From assembly GCF_025398735.1 (NCBI RefSeq), contig NZ_CP104694.1:2815001-2879000 (forward strand): a stretch of DNA of 64,000 nt, read 5' to 3'. The translations under genes and the position numbers were made by a program. Below are positions 34,527-43,871 of this stretch, one piece after another (within the stretch, counting starts at the first letter, position 1; every line of letters starts with the position of its first letter). Below the pieces are notes generated by a model. That model was not told the origin of the DNA. It was given only the letters and a program-made list of their open reading frames with translations, and did no database searches. Origin of the DNA: Tahibacter amnicola (GTDB taxonomy: Bacteria > Pseudomonadota > Gammaproteobacteria > Xanthomonadales > Rhodanobacteraceae).

Positions 34527-34683
34527 ACGTCCTGGCACCTCTGGCAGAGGAGCGTCCCGGAACTGGTGGCCTGTCCGCGCGATTCTACGGTTGCGGGCCA
34601 TGGGTGACCCGCCGCATGACAGGAGGACGCACGTCCGATCATACTCGGGGTGAATATTTCGCCAAGCCGGGGAACGGATTGCG
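34527..34683. promoter_or_regulatory. Divergent intergenic region
   Basis: 157 bp between the minus-strand oxidoreductase and the plus-strand acetyl-CoA hydrolase-like gene. AGGACGT precedes the minus-strand ATG and GGGGAACGG precedes the plus-strand one. I see no palindrome that could be called an operator. Confidence 0.5.
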
Positions 34684-36858
34684 ATGACGCATGTGGAGCG
34701 GCAGGCCAGGGTGGCAGACGCGGTGGCGCGCATCCTGGCTCATTGCGGTTCGACCATCCGCCTCGCCGCGCCCCTGGGCCTGGGCAAGCCCAATGTGCTG
34801 CTCAATGCGCTGTTTGACACGGTGGCGCGTACGCCGTCGGTGCAACTGCACCTGTTCACCGCCCTGTCGTTGATGCGGCCGGTGCCCCGGACCGAGCTGG
34901 AGCAGCGCTTCCTTGAACCTTTCCTGGCGCGCCATTTCGGCACCGACTATCCGGACCTGGCCTATGCCGTGGCCCGGCGCGAAGGGCGCCTGCCGCCGAA
35001 CATCCAGGTCAGCGAGTTTTACTTTCAGTCGGGCAGCCTGCTGGGCAACGACAGTGCGCAGCGCGACTACGCCAGCCTCAATTACACCCACGTCGCCCGC
35101 GACATGGCCGACGTCGGTATCAACGTCGTGGTGCAGCTGATCGCCAGCCGTCGCGAGGGTGGCCGGGAACGCCTGAGCCTGGCCAGCAATCCCGACGTGA
35201 CGCTGGACCTGCTCGATGAGATGGCCTCGCGCGCCAAGCCGCGGCCGCTGGTGGTGGGCGTGATCCACCCGCGCCTGCCCTTCGTGGGCAACGAGGCGGA
35301 GATCGGGGCCGAATGCTTTGACGTGCTGCTGGATGACCCGGCCTGCGACCACACCCTGTTCGCGATTCCGCGTGAACCGGTGGCGCCGGCGGAATTCGCC
35401 CTGGGCCTGCACGCCAGTGCCCTGGTGCGCGATGCCGGCACCTTGCAGATTGGTATCGGCGCGCTTTCGGACGCCCTGGTGCATGCGCTGCTGCTACGCC
35501 ATCGCAACAACATGGCCTACCGGGAAACGCTGGATGCGCTGGGTGGGGCGCATCCGGTGGTCCAGTCGATCGGGGGGCTGGATCCGTTCGTGACGGGCCT
35601 TTACGGCGCCAGCGAGATGGTCATGGATGGCTTCATGCACCTGGCCAAGGGCGGCATCCTCAAGCGCCGCGTCTTCGACGACTTTGCCATCGAACAGGCG
35701 CTCGCCGAAGGCCTGATCGGCGAGCAGCTGCGGACGGGCGATGTCGAACGCCTGTATGCCTGCGGCGCATTGCCGTCGCTGATCGATGCGCGCGAGCTGG
35801 TGCGGCTGGTGCGCTGCGGCCTGCTGCCGGAGGGATCCCGGCTGGAAGGTGACAGCGTGGCGCTGCCCACGGGCGCGCGCCTCTCCGCCGACCTGCGCGA
35901 AATGGTGGCGCGCGCGGCGCTGGGCCGGAGCATGACCGGTCGACGGCTGCGCGAAGGGCGCTACCTGCGCGGGGCTTTCTACTTGGGGTCGCACGAGTTC
36001 TACCGCTGGCTGCGCGAGCTGTCGGCCGATGCCTACGACGGGCTGTCGATGACGCGGGTGTCCGACATCAACCAGCTCTACGGCGGCCGCGAAACGCTCG
36101 ACGCCCTGCAACGGCGCGACGCGCGTTTCTTCAACACCTGCATGATGGCCACGGCGCTGGGGGCGGCGACCTCCGACGCCCTGGAAGATGGACGCGTGGT
36201 CAGCGGGGTGGGAGGGCAATACAATTTCGTCGCGATGGCGCATGCGCTGCAGGGTGGACGCTCCATCCTGATGCTGCGGGCGTCGCGGGGGCAGGGGGCC
36301 TCGGCACGGTCGAACCTTCTGTGGCACTACGGCCACACGACCATTCCTCGCCACCTGCGTGACATTTTCGTCACGGAATACGGGGTGGCGGACTTGCGCG
36401 GGAAATCAGACGGCGAGTGCACCCTGGCCATGCTGGCCATCAGCGACGCGCGCTTCCTGGATGACCTGGTGGCCCAGGCCCGCCGTGCGGGCAAGCTGGC
36501 GCGGGACTTCACCGTCCCCGACCGCTGGCGGATGAACACGCCGGCGCGCCTGGCGGCAGCCCTCGGACACCCCAGCCGCCGTGGCCTGTTTGATGCATTC
36601 CCCTTCGGGTCGGATTTCACGGCGGAGGAACTGCGACTGATCAAGGCACTGCAATGGCTCAAGGCCAGCACCCTGACTCCCGCCGGCAAGGCGCGCCTGC
36701 TCTGGGGCACGCTGACCACCGGCCGTCCACGGGACGATGAGCTCGCCGCCCTGCGCCGCATGCAACTGGATCAGCCCTCCCGCCTCCGTGAAAAGCTGTT
36801 TCATCGTATGGTTTTGCTGGGGTTGCGGCGCACGGTTGAGACGGATCGTGCACTCTAG
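34684..36858 (+). CDS. Acetyl-CoA hydrolase/transferase family protein
   Basis: A 724-residue cytosolic enzyme of the acetyl-CoA hydrolase/CoA-transferase family, longer than the usual about 500-630. The N-terminal half carries the CoA-transferase fold (IRLAAPLGLGKPNVLLNALF). The C-terminal domain has the family signatures GVGGQYNFVAMAHALQGGRSILMLRASR and ARSNLLWHYGHTTIPRHLRDIFVTEYGVADLRGKSDGE. These enzymes transfer or hydrolyse CoA on short acyl groups; the substrate is not readable. It is divergent to the redox oxidoreductase. Confidence 0.87.
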   Translation: MTHVERQARVADAVARILAHCGSTIRLAAPLGLGKPNVLLNALFDTVARTPSVQLHLFTALSLMRPVPRTELEQRFLEPFLARHFGTDYPDLAYAVARREGRLPPNIQVSEFYFQSGSLLGNDSAQRDYASLNYTHVARDMADVGINVVVQLIASRREGGRERLSLASNPDVTLDLLDEMASRAKPRPLVVGVIHPRLPFVGNEAEIGAECFDVLLDDPACDHTLFAIPREPVAPAEFALGLHASALVRDAGTLQIGIGALSDALVHALLLRHRNNMAYRETLDALGGAHPVVQSIGGLDPFVTGLYGASEMVMDGFMHLAKGGILKRRVFDDFAIEQALAEGLIGEQLRTGDVERLYACGALPSLIDARELVRLVRCGLLPEGSRLEGDSVALPTGARLSADLREMVARAALGRSMTGRRLREGRYLRGAFYLGSHEFYRWLRELSADAYDGLSMTRVSDINQLYGGRETLDALQRRDARFFNTCMMATALGAATSDALEDGRVVSGVGGQYNFVAMAHALQGGRSILMLRASRGQGASARSNLLWHYGHTTIPRHLRDIFVTEYGVADLRGKSDGECTLAMLAISDARFLDDLVAQARRAGKLARDFTVPDRWRMNTPARLAAALGHPSRRGLFDAFPFGSDFTAEELRLIKALQWLKASTLTPAGKARLLWGTLTTGRPRDDELAALRRMQLDQPSRLREKLFHRMVLLGLRRTVETDRAL

Positions 36859-36915
36859 AGTCGGCACGGAAGCTAGACTGATACCAACGCGCAGGACGCC
36901 ACAGGGGCAATAAAG

Positions 36916-38661
36916 ATGAGCGAAGTCCTGAATCGCCTGTCGAATGACTGGCCCGAGCGACATCCTCCGTTCAAGGACGACTTTGCAACGGATTCCAAGG
37001 CCGTTCGCGCCTGGCTCAACCACTTGCCGCTGGCCAATCCGGCAGCGACCGGCCGCCAATTGCTTGACGCGCTGATGGTGATGAACCGCATGCGGCTGGA
37101 TCCGCAGCAGCGGTTGGACGCCCTGGAGATCCTGCGTGGGCCGGTGGCCCAGGTCGTCGGCACGATGGACCGGCAGGTGCTGGTCGAGAGCTTTCCCCTG
37201 CCACCGGCCAAGTTGCAGCTGGCCCGCACCACCCAGGACTTCGAACGCGAACTGGCGCTGGGCTATGTCGAGGCGCTGCACGACTTCTGCGCCGCCTCCG
37301 GGCGGGTACCGTTCCTGCGCGGCAAATCGGTGGCGCTGGCGGCTGTCAGGGCGCTGCAGCACTACGGCGCGCTGCTGGCGAAGGCCTATCTGCTCTACCG
37401 TACGCCGCCGCCGGGTGTGTGGATGCACCTGCATACGGTGTTCGCCGCGGCGCACGAACTGAAGATTGACGAGAAGCCCGTGGCCGATCCGGCACTGGGC
37501 GGGGCCGAGCTCTCGGCCCGGCAGGCCTATGCGCACACGCTGCTGCTGGCCCTGTGCAATCCCTATCGTTTCACCCAGCGCGAGATGGCCGACGTGGTGG
37601 CGCTCACGCGCGCCTGGTCGCCCTACTGCGTGCTCAGCTACGGACGCGTCGGGCAGGGCGCCTTCGGCATCCAGACTGACATCGACCAGGGCATCGGCTA
37701 TGTGCCCGAGGAGCGCCAGGAGGCGATTGCGGGCCTGCTGTCGTTTGATCCGCAGCCGGTGCAGCGGATGATCGAGGAACACATGCAATTGCTGCCGCCG
37801 GGGACGGACCTGCTCAGTTTCCGGCTCAAGGGCGGCCCGGCGGTGCAGGCGCGACGCAGCGTGGTCGACCGGTTGATGCGGGCCTGGTCGGGCGGTGCGA
37901 TCCGCAATCATCCGCGCCTGCCGGCAGGCCATACGCTCGACACCGTGATCGGCCTGCACGCCGTGCATTACGTGCTGTCGGGCAACGAGGATTTCGACAG
38001 CTTCCTGCGCCGCGTCCGCGGTCAGGCCATCAATCTGAGCGAACGCGACACCGTCGCGCCCTGGGCCAGCCAGACCAGCGAAGCCGCACCGGTGGTGCAG
38101 CATGCCCGGGTGCTGGACCAGAGCCTGGGCGGCTACCGCCTGGTCTGGGAGCGCGGCGACATGGCCCGCGCCAAGGTTGGCGAGCTGGTCGGCCTGGCGC
38201 CGCTGGCAGCGGAAGATGAATCGCAGGACTGGATGGTGGGCGTGATCCGCTGGATCCGCGTGGATGACAACGAAGCGGTCGATGCCGGCGTCGAGCTGCT
38301 GGCGCGGCGGGCGCAACCGGTGGGCATCGCCAGTTTTGATCATGGTGGCAGTGCGCGCGCGGCGATGCGCGGCCTGCTGCTGCTGGAACAGCAGGGGGAG
38401 CAGGCGCTGACAGTACTCGCGCCGCACTTGTTTGACCGCGGCGCGGTCGAGCTGGAATTGACGCGGCCGGCCGATCCCATGGACTGGGAGACGGAAGCCA
38501 GCGTCGCGCGCCTGGGCGATGTGCGGGTGGTGGATGCCAGCGGCGCGTACCAGCGCGTCCTGATCGGACGGGCGCCGACCGCCGCTGAGCTGGCGGAGAT
38601 GGAGCATTCGCTCGAGCGCATGGAGGTGGAGCATGCGGAGGCGGATGGCACGACCGGTTAA
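36916..38661 (+). CDS. Conserved protein with a degenerate PilZ-like C-terminal domain
   Basis: A 581-residue cytosolic protein. Residues about 1-400 are helical (LALGYVEALHDFCAASGRVPFLRGKSVALAAVRALQHYGALLAKAYLLYR) and resemble an uncharacterised gammaproteobacterial family. About 415-520 look like a PilZ fold: VVQHARVLDQSLGGYRLVWERGD followed by KVGELVGLAPL and WMVGVIRWIRVDD. The DxSxxG part of the PilZ c-di-GMP motif is present (DQSLGG), but the usual RxxxR is not clear, so binding is doubtful. It starts 57 bp after the acetyl-CoA hydrolase-like gene. Confidence 0.6.
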   Translation: MSEVLNRLSNDWPERHPPFKDDFATDSKAVRAWLNHLPLANPAATGRQLLDALMVMNRMRLDPQQRLDALEILRGPVAQVVGTMDRQVLVESFPLPPAKLQLARTTQDFERELALGYVEALHDFCAASGRVPFLRGKSVALAAVRALQHYGALLAKAYLLYRTPPPGVWMHLHTVFAAAHELKIDEKPVADPALGGAELSARQAYAHTLLLALCNPYRFTQREMADVVALTRAWSPYCVLSYGRVGQGAFGIQTDIDQGIGYVPEERQEAIAGLLSFDPQPVQRMIEEHMQLLPPGTDLLSFRLKGGPAVQARRSVVDRLMRAWSGGAIRNHPRLPAGHTLDTVIGLHAVHYVLSGNEDFDSFLRRVRGQAINLSERDTVAPWASQTSEAAPVVQHARVLDQSLGGYRLVWERGDMARAKVGELVGLAPLAAEDESQDWMVGVIRWIRVDDNEAVDAGVELLARRAQPVGIASFDHGGSARAAMRGLLLLEQQGEQALTVLAPHLFDRGAVELELTRPADPMDWETEASVARLGDVRVVDASGAYQRVLIGRAPTAAELAEMEHSLERMEVEHAEADGTTG

Positions 38662-38699
38662 CGGTGCCGCTGGAGTGTCAGTGGCGCTTTCCGATCGAC

Positions 38700-38913
38700 C
38701 TATTTTCGCAATGTAGCGACGGCTACGCTTTTCGTAGCGAGCTAGATCGCCGGATTCACTTGGGATAGGGATGCATCACGCTGCTGAAATGCGGTGTGGT
38801 CGCGTGAATCCGTCCGCGTGTCCCGGGGAACGTGTCTGCAAAGGCGACAGACGGTGCTGCCGGGAACGGCGTTCTGTGGGAGGCTGGCCGGGGGCATGGC
38901 TGGGGACGCGGGC
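38700..38913. other. Intergenic with a small hairpin
   Basis: 38722-38739 contains GCTACGCTTTTCGTAGC, a hairpin also present just left of the REPIN at 27190. No T-run follows, so it is not a typical terminator. Confidence 0.5.
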
Positions 38914-40136
38914 ATGGACTATTGCGAAAGGGGGCGCCGGGACGGGCGACGCCGCGGTGCGGCGGTGCGGGCATTGGCGATCCTGGGGCTGCTGTGTGGT
39001 GGCACGCCGGCCCTGGCTGCAACGCGCTATGTTTCGCCCACGGGAACCGACGCGCCATCGGGCGGTGCGCAGGCCGCCCCGTTTCGCACGATCGGTTACG
39101 GCCTGGCGCGTACGGCGTCGGGCGACACGCTGGTGGTGCTTGACGGCGTGTACGCGGACATACCGAATTTCATCAACGACGGCCGCCATTCCGTGGCCGA
39201 TGGAACGCCGGGTGCGTATACCACGATTCGAGCGGCGAATCCGTTCGGTGTGCGTATCTGGAATGTGGGTGCGACGAATTACTACGACTCGCCACTGCGG
39301 ATCCGTGGAAACTACGTCCACGTCGACGGGTTCGTCTTTGATCTGCGTGATACCGCGAATACGCCGCTCGTCGGGGAGCTGGCGGGCAGCTATAACAAGG
39401 TGACGCGTTCGATCTTCCGCCGCCAGGGAGCGGTAGACCAGTATGGCGGCTGGCTGCACGTGGACGGGCACCATCACCTGGTCGAGGATGTGGGCGGTGT
39501 CGGCGCGGCGCGCTACGGATTTGCCACTGGTGGACCGACGGCGGATACGCACCACATCATCTTTCGGCGCGTCGTCGGCCGATTCGACTTTTCGCCCAGC
39601 TCGCAGCCGAAGGCGACGTTCAGTGCCTATGGCAATGACAGTGGATGGGGTGTGCACCACATCCTGTACCAGAACTGCATCGCGGTGGACGGGCAGCGTG
39701 GACCGGCAACAGGCCAGGCGCATTATGGTGCCTGGTATTTCCCGAAGAACCTGGACGAAGGACAGCTCGTCGGCAGCATCGCGCTGAACAATTCGGTGGC
39801 CTATGCCGGGCTGTTCCTGCAGGAATTGCAGGGCCGCAATACGCGGATCAGCCACACCGTCTCCTGGGGCGCCACAGACGCCGCCGGTATCCGGTGGAAT
39901 GGCACGGGCAGCATGTCGATCGCCACTGTCACCGTCGGTGCGAACGCGTCGGCGCTGTACAACAACAACAGCACGACACAGGCAACGCTGCGCCAGTCGC
40001 TGTTCGTTGGCAACGGACAACTGCTGCAGGGCAGTGGCGGATTCAGCGAATTTTCCGGCAGTGCCTTCGTGCCCCCCTTACGTCAGACTACTTGTCGCCC
40101 CGATAGAATCGTACCCCTGGGGCGAAGGACAAGAAC

Positions 40137-40598
40137 GTGGCTCGATACGGAAAGGCGTTTAGGGACCGGGCGGTAGCGCGATTGCTGCCGCCGGAAAGTG
40201 CGGACGTGAATGTGGTGTCGCGCGAGATCGGCATCTCGGCGGATACATTGGAGCGGTGGCGCGCAGAGGCGCTGGCCAGTGGCCAGAAGAACGGCGGTTG
40301 GACAGCCGGAGCGCGCTTTGAGGCATTGCTGACGACGGCGGCAATGAGCGAGGAAGAGAAGAACGCGTGGTGCCGGTCGCAAGGGCTGTTTCCGAGCGAA
40401 TTGGCGCAGTGGCGTGCTGCCGCGACAGGAGCCCTGGAGCGGCCGGACGCTGCACAGCAGGTGCCGTCGGAGCGGCGTCAGGTAAAGGAGCTGGAGCGCG
40501 AGCTTCGTCGCAAAGAGAAAGCGTTGGCGGAGACGGCAGCTCTGCTGGTTCTGTCAAAAAAACTCGAGGCGATCTTCCCCAAGGACGCGGACGAATGA
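40137..40598 (+). CDS. IS3-family orfA
   Basis: A 153-residue protein: helix-turn-helix (ARLLPPESADVNVVSREIGISADTLERWRAEALA) and a C-terminal coiled coil (RRQVKELERELRRKEKALAETAALLVLSKKLEAIF). At 40556-40562 the codons TCA AAA AAA include seven A residues, a slippery site for minus-one frameshifting into orfB. The stop overlaps the orfB start as ATGA (40595-40598). Confidence 0.88.
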   Translation: MARYGKAFRDRAVARLLPPESADVNVVSREIGISADTLERWRAEALASGQKNGGWTAGARFEALLTTAAMSEEEKNAWCRSQGLFPSELAQWRAAATGALERPDAAQQVPSERRQVKELERELRRKEKALAETAALLVLSKKLEAIFPKDADE

Positions 40599-41641
40599 TC
40601 GCGATGGAAGATCGCCGTTGGATGGTAGAAGCCATTGATGAGGCGCACTGTAGCGGTGCCCGCCTGAGCGTGGCGTGTTCGCTGGCCGGGATCGACATTC
40701 GCACGCTGCAGCGATGGCGCCGCGACGGTGGGTTGGAGACCGGTGACCGTCGCCCGATGGCCGTGCGGCCTGTGCCGGCACATGCACTGACGTCGCAAGA
40801 GCGTGCAGCGATTCTGGAGATCGCCAACGAACCACGATTTGCCGCCTTGCCGCCGGCGCAGATCGTCCCGCGACTGGCTGATGAGGGCCGCTATGTCGCC
40901 AGCGAATCGAGTTTCCATCGCGTTTTGCGCCATAACCAGCAGACCACACACCGCGGTCGCGCGAAAGCGCCAGAACGGCGCAGAGAACCGACAACCCATA
41001 TTGCCACCGCGCCCGGCCAAGTCTGGTGCTGGGACGTGACCTGGTTGCCGTCACGCGTGAAAGGCCAATGGTTCTATCTCTACCTCATCCTGGACATCTA
41101 CAGCCGGCATATCGTCGGTCATGAGGTTCAGCAGGTCGAATCCGGTGAGCACGCCGCCCACCTGGCTAAACGCGTCGCGCTGGCCGAAGGCGTGCACACG
41201 GCACTGAACAAACCCGTCCTGCATGGCGACAATGGTGCCAGCCTGAAGGCGACGACAGTGCTGGCCATGCTGCAATGGCTGGGCATCGCGCCGTCGTACT
41301 CACGTCCGCGCGTGAGCAATGACAACGCGTACGCCGAGTCACTGTTCCGAACCGCCAAGTACCGCTCCGGATATCCGCCGGAAGGATTTGGCGACATCCA
41401 GGCCGCTCGTCGGTGGGCAGCTGACTTCGTCCATTGGTACAACGGCGAGCATCGGCATAGCGGCATTCGGTTCGTTACGCCAGCCCAACGTCATCGTGGC
41501 GAGGACCATGCCATCTTGCGTGCCCGTCACCACCTGTACGAATCGGCGCGAGCACAGAATCCGCGTCGATGGTCTCGCGGTGTTCGCGACTGGTCGCCCA
41601 CGGGGGCCGTGACGCTCAATCCGGACAAGTTGGTCAATTGA
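40595..41641 (+). CDS. IS3-family orfB transposase (rve domain)
   Basis: A 348-residue protein starting at ATG 40595. The first third is helical (HTH-like, LSVACSLAGIDIRTLQRWRRDGGL). The rve integrase core has catalytic Asp in QVWCWDVTWLPSRVKGQWFYLYLILDIYSRHIVGHEV, a second Asp in VLHGDNGASLKATTVLAMLQWLGIAPSYSRPRVSNDNAYAESLF, with the catalytic Glu in the AES. The frame is intact. It can be expressed alone or as OrfAB. Confidence 0.93.
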   Translation: MIAMEDRRWMVEAIDEAHCSGARLSVACSLAGIDIRTLQRWRRDGGLETGDRRPMAVRPVPAHALTSQERAAILEIANEPRFAALPPAQIVPRLADEGRYVASESSFHRVLRHNQQTTHRGRAKAPERRREPTTHIATAPGQVWCWDVTWLPSRVKGQWFYLYLILDIYSRHIVGHEVQQVESGEHAAHLAKRVALAEGVHTALNKPVLHGDNGASLKATTVLAMLQWLGIAPSYSRPRVSNDNAYAESLFRTAKYRSGYPPEGFGDIQAARRWAADFVHWYNGEHRHSGIRFVTPAQRHRGEDHAILRARHHLYESARAQNPRRWSRGVRDWSPTGAVTLNPDKLVN

Positions 41642-42164
41642 TCAAAGCAGGCGACAAGTAGCTTGACGTGTACCGCCCCAGAGCCAGGCTCAGGGCACGA
41701 GCGTCGTGGTTCCCACCGGCACCCTGAAGTATCTGCCCGATGCGGGATCGGGAACGGGACTTACGGAGGCGGGCGCGCGGATCCTGTACCGCACCGGACG
41801 ATCAGGCACCGTGTGGGGTGAACCGGGCTTTGACGAGCTGACGGCCGAAAGCCTCTGGCCATGGCCACACGAAGCGGCCATCAAGGCGGTCTTCGCCGAA
41901 CCGAATACGCCGCTGCCCGGAAACACGCCTGCGGCCAATGACACGGTCCGCGGCTTCACCGTCGCCACGGATGCGTTCGGTCGCCCGATGACGTTGACGC
42001 GGTACATCTGGCAATACCTGGGGCACGAGATTCCCGAGGCCATATACGGTGGCGAGCAGATCTTCAAGAACGGATTTGAGACGAGCGGCGGCGGATGACG
42101 ATTTCGCGCCTGGGCCAGCCGTCAGCGCTGATTCCCTCTTGCAGATGATCATGGCGGCGCCGCG

Positions 42165-43427
42165 TCACTGGCTGCTCCGTTTCGCCACGGCCCTGGCACA
42201 CACAATGGCGTCGTACAGGTGGTCGTAGAGCATCTGGTGGTACCGGTACACGCCATTGCTGTAGGTGATGCCCAGCTGTTCCATGACCTCGCATTCGTCG
42301 GTGCCCGGCCCCTTCACCGGCGAGACCTGCGCGTCCAATTGCGGTGGATCGTCGAGCACCGGATCCACCGTGGCAACGGCTGTTTCCGACGGATGGACCT
42401 GGTCGGTCGGCGTTGCGACCGTGTCCGCGTCGCCCGGTGGACTGTGGGGCGTGCGTGTCCGATGCGGTGCACGCGCCAGAAGAGACGGTAAAACGACTTC
42501 CACGGGCGCTCCCAGATGGCCGAAAACGGCAAATGCCTGCCCGCGCCTCTTCGCCCAGTACATGGCCGTGTCGGCGTTGGTGATCAACTGCTCGGCCGTT
42601 GCGCCGTCGCGTGGGAACATGGCAATGCCAATACTCGGCCGAACTTCCTGGCTCACTGTGCCCAGCGAGTACGGGCCGAGGATCGCGTCGAAGAGGTTTC
42701 CTGCGATCCGCAGGACTTCCCGTTCGTCGCCGGCGCCGGACAGAAGGCACAGGAATTCGTCGCCGCCGTGCCGGCAGACCGCGTCGCTGGCGCGCGTCGC
42801 GTGCGCCAGTCGGGCGCCAATGATCCTGAGCAGTTCGTCGCCGACGGAATGGCCGAGTGTGTCGTTGATGGATTTGAAGCCGTCCAGGTCGATGAACAGC
42901 AGCGCGAACGGTCGTTGCGGCGTGCCGCTGGCGTGCAGGGCGTTCTGCAACGCTTCGGCGAATGCGATCCGGTTAGGAAGTCCCGTGAGTGGATCATGCA
43001 GGGCCAGCCGTCGAACCTGGTCGACGTGCCGCTCGCTGTCGCGCAACGCGGCACGCAGCCCCTCCATCTCCGCGTGAAGCGATATCACCTTGGTGGCCAG
43101 TGTGTGCCGTATGGCGGTGTCCAGATCAAGCAGGACAGTCAACTCCACAATGCGTTGCGCGCACTCGAGCACCTGGCGGACGGCCGTGACATCGTGACGG
43201 GAAGGGTGGTGCCTCAGGCCCGTGGCGACAGAGAGCAGGGTGTCTGAACACTGCTTTATGGCCTGGCGCAGTTTCGCGTCGTTGGTGTTTCCGGATGACA
43301 CGGAAGTCTCCAACGCCACGCTCGCCAGTGCGGCATCGTGGCACCGCCATGGTGTGCGGCCCGGATTGGCCGTTTCAGCGACCGACTGCTGTGGAATGTG
43401 TGCCATGGGCGTGATCCCGCTGGGCAT
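42165..43427 (-). CDS. Diguanylate cyclase (GGDEF domain)
   Basis: A 420-residue soluble protein. An N-terminal helical region (about 40-150, with HPSRHDVTAVRQVLECAQRIVELTVLL and a coiled coil MEGLRAALRDSERHVDQVRRL) precedes a GGDEF domain at about 155-310: LALHDPLTGLPNRIAF, FIDLDGFKSINDTLGHSVGDELL, VCRHGGDEFLCLLSG and IGIAMFPRDG. The catalytic GGDEF is intact, so it should make c-di-GMP. No RxxD inhibitory site is evident five residues before it. A shorter start at ATG 43406 is possible. C-terminal 100 residues lack a clear domain. Confidence 0.9.
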   Translation of the reverse strand: MPSGITPMAHIPQQSVAETANPGRTPWRCHDAALASVALETSVSSGNTNDAKLRQAIKQCSDTLLSVATGLRHHPSRHDVTAVRQVLECAQRIVELTVLLDLDTAIRHTLATKVISLHAEMEGLRAALRDSERHVDQVRRLALHDPLTGLPNRIAFAEALQNALHASGTPQRPFALLFIDLDGFKSINDTLGHSVGDELLRIIGARLAHATRASDAVCRHGGDEFLCLLSGAGDEREVLRIAGNLFDAILGPYSLGTVSQEVRPSIGIAMFPRDGATAEQLITNADTAMYWAKRRGQAFAVFGHLGAPVEVVLPSLLARAPHRTRTPHSPPGDADTVATPTDQVHPSETAVATVDPVLDDPPQLDAQVSPVKGPGTDECEVMEQLGITYSNGVYRYHQMLYDHLYDAIVCARAVAKRSSQ

Positions 43428-43871
43428 GGGCGGTGGGCCTCCGGTGGCGTACGCCCGAACGGCGTTACATGCTCCCTGTGGCGGCGCTCTCTCAAAGCAG
43501 GTTCAGGCCGCGGTGGGTGTGTCCGTCCTCGCCCTTCGTTCGTACGCTAGCGTTAGCTTGGGAAAAGTGTAGGAAGTCGTGAATCGCTCATCTGTGCGCC
43601 ATCGAACAATGGAGAAGAAGCGTTTTCCGTGCACGGTACTGGTAACGCTGCGAAGCACCTGGGCCGCGCTACGTGCGCTAGCGTACCGATCTGTGCGGCC
43701 GATACGCGCAGGCTGATCCAGCGCTTCCGGATGGAGCGTGGCAGCGCGTCCGGCAGCCTGCCGCAACACACTCGGCTATCACTGGTTTCGGCAGCGCGAG
43801 GAGGTCGTGACCGGCGGTCGAATGCGTGACGAGCGCGCGCCGGGCGTGCGGGCGAGATCCTGGAGAGGGTG
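43428..43871. other. About 440 bp without a gene
   Basis: Only short frames with no motifs. A direct GTTCGTACGCTAGCGTTAGCTT segment near 43540 is mildly symmetrical. The right edge has GGAGAGGG, the ribosome site of the BON protein. Confidence 0.5.

Larger units (their letters stand above)
40080..41669 (+). mobile_element. IS3-family insertion sequence with intact orfA and orfB
   Basis: Left end ACGTCAGACTACTTGTCGCC from 40080; the complement of the right end at 41669 reads ACGTCAAGCTACTTGTCGCC, about 17 of 20 identical. The element is about 1,590 bp and interrupts the beta-helix gene. No clean target duplication can be read, though VPP-coding sequence appears on both sides. Confidence 0.85.
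38914..42098 (+). pseudogene. Secreted right-handed beta-helix-type protein, interrupted by an IS3-family element
   Basis: The first part (38914-40080) has a signal peptide (RALAILGLLCGGTPALA) then ATRYVSPTGTDAPSGGAQAAPFRTIGYGLARTASGDTLVVLDGVY, a DUF1565/beta-helix start typical of pectate-lyase-like surface proteins. It stops in GSAFVPPL at the IS left end. The other part resumes at 41670 as VPPQSQAQGTSVVVPTGTLKYLP and ends EQIFKNGFETSGGG. Both parts are in frame around VPP, so the target codons were duplicated. The intact protein would be about 530 residues. The short C-terminal KNGFE tail resembles that of the metalloprotease at 13998. Confidence 0.88.

Noticed and set aside
32748-34607. 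619-codon plus-strand frame
   Set aside because: Shadow of the oxidoreductase-ferredoxin gene, whose motifs are clear on the minus strand.
34527-34733. Upstream extension of the oxidoreductase
   Set aside because: The first 69 residues lack domain similarity, and the FAD motif follows directly after ATG 34526.
36406-38634. 742-codon minus-strand frame
   Set aside because: Shadow of the acetyl-CoA hydrolase end and PilZ-like gene; histidine/glutamine/arginine-rich with no conserved motif.
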